The notes beneath the pieces are model-generated. The model made no database searches. It was given only the letters and a program-made list of their open reading frames with translations, and was not told where the DNA came from. Made by a program: the position numbers and the translations under genes. From the NCBI RefSeq assembly GCF_014805625.2, contig NW_023998415.1, forward strand, positions 5,399,813 through 5,463,812: a stretch of 64,000 nt of DNA, written 5' to 3'. Source of the stretch: Glossina fuscipes (taxonomy: Eukaryota > Arthropoda > Insecta > Diptera > Glossinidae). This document shows positions 25,691 through 64,000 of the stretch, in pieces; within the stretch, counting starts at the first letter, position 1; the number at the start of each line of letters is the position of its first letter.

Positions 25691-27885
25691 TTTTAATTTA
25701 CATTTTCTTTTCTCCCGTTGCCATGTAAACAATAAATTAATAAAAGTTCATTGTTGGGTATCGTGTAAATATTTCCTAATGTAGGTAATAAGATGGCTAA
25801 GAAAGTACTTTTCTTTAACTATTTACCCCAGCATTCATCGTTTGGCACACTATCGTTATTTCGTTAGGCTAATTGAAATTATTTTTCTCACACATATATA
25901 TGCGTGAGTATTAGGATAAATCGATTAAACAATGAGTTTACTTTTCAACCTTTCCTCACTTACAATATTCGAGATTTTACGTGGGCCGAAGAAAGATTCA
26001 TGTCGATACATAGGTATTTTCTATCAAACGGAGTAATGAACAAATCAAACAAAAGCGGAATGGAACAGAACCGCTCGATGAAGATATATGAGCGGAGCGG
26101 CAAAGCCAAGGATCGGTTGATGGTTCTCGATATCGAGCAAACGAGAGAGTTTACTGTCTTTCCATGACTATCGAATGAAAATATCTTTTGATGGTAAAAT
26201 TGTTGTCGCGTAACAGATTTAAATTACGATCGAATTTACTCGATATCAAGAACAATAAACTGGCTGCAGCCAAGTTTAGATTGTAATGATGATTTGCATA
26301 GCAATCGATGATTCATTTAAACAAAACTCGATGTTTAACCATTGATTCAGGTGCCTGACACCTGTAAAGGCGGTTCGAGATAAACTTTCTCTAGCTTTAA
26401 AGTTTCCAAAGAATAATAATAATTATTGTTGTTGTTAGGATAGCTGCCTTCCTAATTATCATTTAAGAACTCAGAGTCAAAGAAATGCTTGAATATCTAT
26501 CTGATAACCGATATTTTGTGCCATTTTACGTGCAAGAAACAAAAATAGAAAGGGAATTTAATATTAAATAATTGTAGTGATAGCATATTACTTACTGTCA
26601 GGAATAAATGATACAAATTGTTTCTCCTTTAATTCATAGTCGTTTAAAAATGTTTTCGTATCGAGTCATATAAAATTTTTATTAAAATTTCTTCAATAAT
26701 ATACGAAATAATATCATGCACTATATTATATATTATTTCTTTTTATCAGCAGGTGTTGATTATCATCGTTAATAAACATGCAAATAATACAAAAAAAAAA
26801 AAAAAATAGCTAACGAAACTTGTATTCGTCTTAAAACGAATCTTGAGTACCCTTCGTTTTGAACAAATACATAATTTAATGATAAAGAACTTCTCGCTAA
26901 TTGGGGAGAACGACGATTGGCCGATCGAAATTAAATATGAATTAATTTTACTTAGCGTAGTAAATACTTTTGCCAAATTTCATACCAATATCTCATAACG
27001 GCTGGCTATAAGCTTACTACGGATCAAAGATCTCTTTGCTAAGCCCCTTTCGGAAATCTTTGCATGCCAAATGCACGTTTGTGGATCGAGTGTTTTTTTT
27101 TTTTTTTTTTTTTTTGTCTAACTTTTACATTTGTATTTTTGGCGCCATGTGAGAGTTTCAATCGGCAGGCAAGATGCGAGATGCAATGATTAATTAACAT
27201 TATCTTTAACGATCTTTGACATTTGCATTCATTTGGATATTGTGAAAAATATATATCCGGCGCAAAAGATATATATATCCTCTGCTTTAATAGTGCCGTA
27301 CGAGAGTAAAAATAACGAAATTCGCTAAAAAGAATAAAAATAAATATACAAATAAACAATTATAGTTCATGGAGTAATGCAGTCTGACCTAAAAATTGCG
27401 ATACGAAAAAGTATTCTATTTAGTGGCACTCGAACACAGTTAACTAATGGCAATGACACGACAACAATAACAATAATAATAATAATAACAACAAGAAAAA
27501 TAGCAACAAAACATAGACACGACACAATGCTCGAGATAATTTTATAGTAACTGTCACAACATGAAAGTATACTACGCTTGTCATTGAGTTCAAAAAATTA
27601 CAAATATCCTTAAATCACGCGAGACATTGATTCGTTCGTTCGTCCGAGATGCGTCCATCTCTTTATTGCGTTTGATTGCTGCAATCTATCATGCTATTCG
27701 ATATTTGAATGGCATTTTATTCAAACTATTCGATGCGCATATGTATGCAAGTAGTTGTTGAGGACTCAAAAGAGGGACCTAATGATACAATCGGTATATT
27801 GCAGATGATTTTTAAATAATAAAGTACACTAAGCATATTTAGCATACCTTAGGGAATATATACATATGTATATATATATATATGC

Positions 27886-27933
<48 letters not shown>

Positions 27934-29267
27934 ATAGAAGAGACGTAGAAAATTCGTTGCAAATTTACTGAAATAAGGTCTCATTCTTTTTAATATGACG
28001 AGTTTTGTTGTTGTTATAAATTTTGCGATAAATACTTTACCGCATGCTACCAGGAAAATGAAACAGTTTAGCAGTTAAAAACTAAAAGAATTTCTATACA
28101 ATAGCAGCAATGTATACAAATATGCATAGCACCTCTACATAGAAAATATGTATGTGAATTGACTTTGTCGCAGTTAGCAATAAAGATCCCGAGAGGTGAC
28201 GTTTGCGGTCACAGAAATTCAAAAAAAATAAATAAAAAAATCGGAAATTAAAACTTTATGTAAAAAGCACTATCAATGGACTAATCTGCGCTCTGCTCAA
28301 TGAGTAAAGAGTCCAATAAACGCTTCACATTAGCATTATGTGTAAGACTATTTATCTCTTTCTATCCTAATAGATTAGGAGGCATAATAAATTGAATGAG
28401 ATCGAATGAAGATCGGTTGTGTATATTTTGAAAAGTTGATGCTGAAGTCTCGCTCGGAATTTTGATATAAAAAAAAAAAAAAAAAAGAACTTTTTTCCAA
28501 ATTTTCTATTAACCACGAATCTACTTACACTTGACGAGTTCTCCAATACCTAATTGTATTACGCGTCCTATGCCGAGTATGTAGTTAGTTAGTCTCTTGT
28601 TAGTCTTCAATTTCAAGATAATAACAGAGGAATGCGAAACGGTTATAAAGGCATAATTTATAATTTTCACATTGACATGTATACACCGTATATACACGTA
28701 AATAATGCATAAGTTTCACATAAGTGCGAACCAAAAAAAAAAACAAAAACTAAAAAAAAGGCTGACTAATTGAAATAAAAACAAGTAAAAATATGATGCT
28801 TGGGTAAGGCCGGGCGCTTTACTGCTAGAATTCTTTATCTCTTTTCTTAATAAAATACTAAAAATTGTGCTTTGTTTCCATGTTTTGGGCGTCGGATCGG
28901 ACAAACAGTTCTGCGTGATAATAACCGATGTACTGCGCTGCGTTTCGTGGTCATATCACTAAAAGCTATTAAATATTAAATTTTTTTTTTTTTTCATATA
29001 TAAGAGTTTACCTTATGGAGCGGCGATTATATGGATAGAGGCCTAGTTTTGTCGCGAAATTTTAAAAATTCCAACATCTTTTTTGTATGGCAAATATTTC
29101 TAAAGAAGGCATCAGATAGTTAATAGCCACGAAAGCGCTCCCATCATTACCGTTTTCGATAGTCAACGATCATCTTACATCTTATGTCAAACCAGCCTAT
29201 GCACATTTTATTAGATTTCTGATGCGTTCCTCTAAGCGCTATAAACGAAAGAAGTAATGCATTATAT
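25691..29267. other. AT-rich stretch, no supported gene
   Basis: Poly-T at 27091-27115 and an AACAAGTAAAAATATGATGC repeat start near 28783 were seen. The 25904-26167 open frame (87 codons) has mixed composition but no recognised domain and no splice context. Confidence 0.45.
27857..27935. repeat. TA/TG microsatellite
   Basis: Alternating TA interrupted by GCATATG, ending in (TG)n. Confidence 0.9.
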
Positions 29268-29720
29268 ACGCAGCCTTCGGTGTTAGTTAAACACCCTGCA
29301 GTTATTCGCATAACGACTTTTCAAGGTGATTAAGATGTTTTGTGGAGAATGATGGAGAAAGTGGATCGACCCGAATAATTTTCATTAGCTTTCATCCTTG
29401 GATCAAATCGCCTTGGTGCATCGAATTTCATCAAAATATTTCAAAAAGTACGACCTGTCGATTGAATAAAAGACGAAGTCATACAAATGCCCAAGCAACG
29501 TATGTTTATCTCACGTCATTTTGCGTCTAGCATAATATAATTTGCTATCCGAAGTGTTGTAGGCTGTAAAATGTCAATTGATGTCAAATTTCGTTAAAAT
29601 ATCTTAGAAATTTCAACCTGTAAATTGAATGGACAACAAGACATTGTACAAACAGACAGAGAAGCTTGAATCGAGTCAGAGAATCATTCTGAATCGATGT
29701 ATCCATATATCCGCACGCGC
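29268..29720 (+). repeat. Dispersed fly repeat, two adjacent partial copies
   Basis: The first (29268-29500) has GTTATTCGCATAACGACTTTTC and ATTTCATCAAAATATTTCAAA. The second (29535-29720) repeats TGTCAAATTTCGTTAAAATATC, AACAGACAGAGAAGC and TCATTCTGAATCGATGTAT. They are head to tail on the same strand. Confidence 0.65.
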
Positions 29721-30547
29721 GTCGTATCGCTGCGGCACGTGTCGTATAGAGTATAAAAGTTATTGGCAGTTTAGAGAACGAGTACCTGCCATGAGTGGAA
29801 GCCTTTCGCTCTATTCCCCCGTAGTAACAGAAGTGCAGTATATATATTTCTTTTTTTAGTTTGGGTGGCGAACAAAGGAGCAAATATTTTTTTGACGGAA
29901 GCAGGCAGTATACTTAGGCTTTTCCAGGTAAACTTCAGTCAATTTGCTATTTCGGGGATTAACTTTGAAATTTCGCATATGCCAAAAGGGTCCTTTTCTT
30001 TTTCTTTTTTTGTTTTTGTTTTTGCTTAATTTTAGTTGAAATCACGTAATTGTTCGAAGTCACTAAAATAACTCTCAGTATCAATGCATACATGATTAAA
30101 CAATGCGAATAGTGTTGTGCCATCAGATATGTTACAATCGTACATTAAAGTGCTTTCCCATATAAAGCGGATTGCATATTGCATTTGCAATGTCGTCACA
30201 TATGCATGTTATATGTTATTTGAAAGAACATACCCATCTGGGATTTTGTAAAATATAGTTGTTGTTGACTAATGTATAAACGGTCTATTTGTTTATTCGT
30301 CTGATGTGCGCAATCACGATTAAAATCTCAAACTTTTACATAAAAGAAACGAATTGATCTCAGAAGTTTTCAGTTGAGCGCAAAATTGAATTTCGAATTT
30401 GAAGTTAATGCTTAAGTTTGTTTTTAAAGAACATGTCCACTTCAGTTTGGGTTTTCTGGCAAATCGGACTAAGTTTTCGTAAGTCCATAATTACGAAAAA
30501 GTCTTGCATAATCTATATAAAAACGCTATTGTGAATTATGTTCTATC

Positions 30548-30845
30548 ATTAAATACTTAAAACACCCTACTGTTATTCATATATTGACTTTTCAAAATAA
30601 GGCTTTATATGAAAAGTGATCGAAAATTACTTCCGATCCAAATCATTTTGAATAGCGTTTGTTCCTGGGCCAGAATATGCCGCAGGTGTAGCAAATTTCA
30701 TCAATATATCTCAAAAATTAAGCACTTAGGTTGAACACAAAAATGCAAGACGGACATCAAATGGGCAGATGGACACAAAGGCACCAAGCTTTTTTAATGA
30801 AAGGAGGGATTATTCTCGATGCTGCATACATTCACACAAACTTAA
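30548..30845 (+). repeat. Dispersed fly repeat, copy 5
   Basis: Clear blocks in order: CCTACTGTTATTCATATATTG, CAAAATAAGGCTTTATATG, AGTGATCGAAAATTACTTCC, ATCATTTTGAATAGCGTTTG, AAATTTCATCAATATATCTC, GACGGACATC and TACATTCACACAAACTTAAC. Confidence 0.8.
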
Positions 30846-31992
30846 CAAAGCCTTGTGTCAAAAAAATGGTGATAGGTTACAGGCATATATGATAGGTAAG
30901 GGCCAGTTTGTATAATTATTTATGAACCGTTGGCAGTACGATATGTACCATGTTATAAATTTGTACAATACGAAATGCGATAGATAGATCATGTGCATGG
31001 TTTTGCACTTTTTCTGGTAATTAAATGTCGCATTTAAGGACTCCACCTAAAGGGCATGTCACTTTGCTCCCTTTCCAATTTCGTAATAAATTGGTAGCAA
31101 TGGCAGTGGAAGTAGTAAGCAAGCAAGTATTGAATATGAAAAGACTCGTTTCAATCGGTTTATAATCAACAATTTTTTAAAATATTACCGTTGGCTACTA
31201 TCATAAGGACACTGCTTTACTGTAAAAAGACTTGAATGAAGCGATAAAATCCCTTTTAATTTCTGTTTGAAACAAATCCAAGGTATTATATATTCGAAGC
31301 AGAGAATCAACCGAAAAATTATACAAATAAAAATTTATATACATATACACATATGTATGTAAATGTACGTAGATATGTGGGGCATATTTCAAAAAGCCCC
31401 AACACACCAATGCACTTAAACCGATTTTTTTTTTTTTTTTACTCTGATTACAACAAAACCTCAAATATTGTATGTAGAAAACATTTTCGACTGTACGTTG
31501 AAATGACGTCAAATGTAAAAGGATAACCATCACTTTCATATATTTGATGTCACGGACATCTAAAGTAAGCGTAAGCTTAAAACAAAACTTTAATACAAAT
31601 TTTGTAATTAAAGTATTTTATATTCTTCTTAGTTGATAAAATTGTGTGTGACGCCAATATAGTGAAAATGTTCGTTTAGAAAATTTACCGTTATCCCTTA
31701 ATTTCTTCTCTTTTTTCTTTTTGGCTTAATATTCCTCCGGAGTTGAGCGCAATTTTTGAATAAGTTATTTGCTTTTGCATGTTTTGCGTACGCAATTAGT
31801 TAACTAAAGACGTAAACGGATAGGAGATTTCATTACTCAGTTAAAAAAAGACGAACGAATGCCAATTTGCATCAAGAAAGAAAAAAGCCGGCTGAGATAT
31901 TGTGAAAACGTTACAAGCTTGACTTACCTTAAATGAAGCACAACACAGAAATCGAAACTAAGCCAACTTATCATTTTCATATTCTTTACTAA

Positions 31993-32975
31993 AACAAGTA
32001 AGAACATTACGGTCCATTAGTACACTTATTCACTCGTTTTGATAATAATACATCAAAAATTACACATTACACTTATCATGAGAGCCCGCATCTTGAAGGA
32101 TTCCCAAAATGTCATATGGCGTGATCCAAATTTTGCAAACACAATTTACTTTCAAAATTTTATCATTTTTCAGTTTTGATTATAAAAAACTCGAAATTAG
32201 ACTTTTTAGACTCTTTATAAAGATTCCAAAATATAGATATGTTAATTATCTACCGTTAATTATTTTGTAACATTGCTGCTATAGACCCACTTCCATCATT
32301 AAATATTAAAAATTACACCTTCTTCCGAAAGGCTTACTAGTGCTAAGAAAAATTAAATGGTCGAAAGGGGTTCAAGAAATAGAACCATGTACTGTGATGA
32401 AAAAATTTTCATCACAAAACATAAAAAAATGGGGTTTTTTTTGTATATACATATATAAATATGTATGGCTTTACATTTCCTGAGAGTCTTTAAAATGGGA
32501 TGGTATCCAAAATATAGATCTACGTGGACCAAGATCTGTAAGTTTGAATTTTTCGTCAATTTACTGTTACGAAACAATTTTCACCATAAAATATTGAAAA
32601 TTATATCCTTTTACCATATAAAGATTCAATTTTCGCATGAACGGTTATATGGGAGCGAGTTCAAAAAATTGCCCCGGCCGAACTAAATTTTTCATACCAA
32701 TCTAGAATGTCCAAATAACACTGGTGTTCAATACTATTCGTCCTTGCGTCAAAGCAGGTCATTGTTACAAATTTCATCAAAACATCTCAAATATTGCTAC
32801 CTGTAGGTTGAACACAAAAATACATGGATAGTCGTCGGACGGACAGATAAGCTTAGATCGGTTTAGAAATGATTCCGAGTCGATGAGTATAATAAAAGAT
32901 GAGCCCACCTTATGTTCTTCTGGGTGTTACGTACGTTCGCACAAACTTAATATACCCCAAGTGGTATGAGGTGTA
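31993..32975 (+). repeat. Dispersed fly repeat, longest copy
   Basis: It runs from AACAAGTAAGAACATTACGG to CAAACTTAATATACCCC and GTGGTATGAG. Besides the 300-base core at the right (32700-32975), it carries an extra 600-base left part with CATTTCCTGAGAGTC, ATATGGGAGCGAGTTC and TTGCCCCGGCCGAAC. That left part is matched at 60960-61200, so it is part of the family and not flanking DNA. Confidence 0.7.
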
Positions 32976-33087
32976 AATGCAGATGTGCCTCTCACAATGT
33001 TGTTAGTCTATAGACGATGCTAATATTAATGATTAATACATTTATTCATAACGGTTGTTATTGCTATATTTCATATATTAAATCTTT

Positions 33088-33093
33088 TTCCCC

Positions 33094-33125
<32 letters not shown>

Positions 33126-33141
33126 TAAGCTATAGGGAAAT
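33088..33141 (+). promoter_or_regulatory. Probable 3' splice site and 5'UTR just before the start codon
   Basis: A long T tract (33094-33117) is followed by AAATAG (AG at 33122-33123) and a second TATAG (33131-33135), then GGAAATATGAGC. This looks like a polypyrimidine tract with an acceptor, so the start codon probably sits in the second or a later exon, with an untranslated exon and the promoter further left. Which AG is used is not decided by the sequence. Confidence 0.55.

Positions 33142-64000
<30,859 letters not shown>

Overview
The window is AT-rich, repeat-laden animal DNA with very long introns. Its one clear host gene is a spliced, plus-strand adenylate cyclase that starts at 33142 and runs off the right edge. 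The mix of mobile elements (mellifera-type mariner, R1-clade and RTE-like retroposons, Ty1/copia, a tRNA-derived SINE) and a dispersed repeat full of 'GGACAGACGGAC' motifs and 'AACAAGTAA' starts point to a higher fly (Diptera, Brachycera). A calyptrate such as a house fly, blow fly or tsetse relative is my guess; the species cannot be fixed from this sequence.

Positions 1-33123 hold no convincing host exon. They contain decayed mobile elements: an R1-clade 3' end (about 1275-1680, minus), a CR1/Jockey-like non-LTR 3' end (5349-6023, minus), a Ty1/copia RT-RNase H relic (about 9160-10112, plus), a SINE (15957-16137), a short mariner with terminal inverted repeats (17805-18380), an RTE-like relic (24987-25690, minus), many copies of the dispersed repeat, and microsatellites. 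A pyrimidine tract and AG just before the start codon suggest that an untranslated first exon lies somewhere to the left, so part of this region is probably the first intron or promoter region.

Positions 33142-64000 carry 16 coding exons whose splice phases all agree (3548 coding bases, 1182 complete codons). They encode a Ser/Gln-rich cytoplasmic N-terminus, the first six-helix membrane domain, the linker helix and the whole C1a catalytic half, then the start of C1b. The second membrane domain and C2 lie beyond the window. C1a, the linker and the C1b start resemble the vertebrate ADCY5/ADCY6 class more than the other classes. The odd feature is an insertion of about 465 residues between TM1 and TM2, where ADCY5 has roughly ten. 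It carries N-glycosylation sequons, three furin-like basic sites, a CAA-coded Gln run and an Asn/Asp run.

The introns hold more mobile DNA: a second fragment of the short mariner family (37500-37920), a second SINE (53281-53464), an almost full-length mariner with intact ends but broken transposase (55824-57072), and many dispersed-repeat copies. The main biology is therefore one cAMP-producing enzyme gene spread over more than 31 kb of transposon-rich DNA. I found no operon, CRISPR, rRNA or functional tRNA gene.
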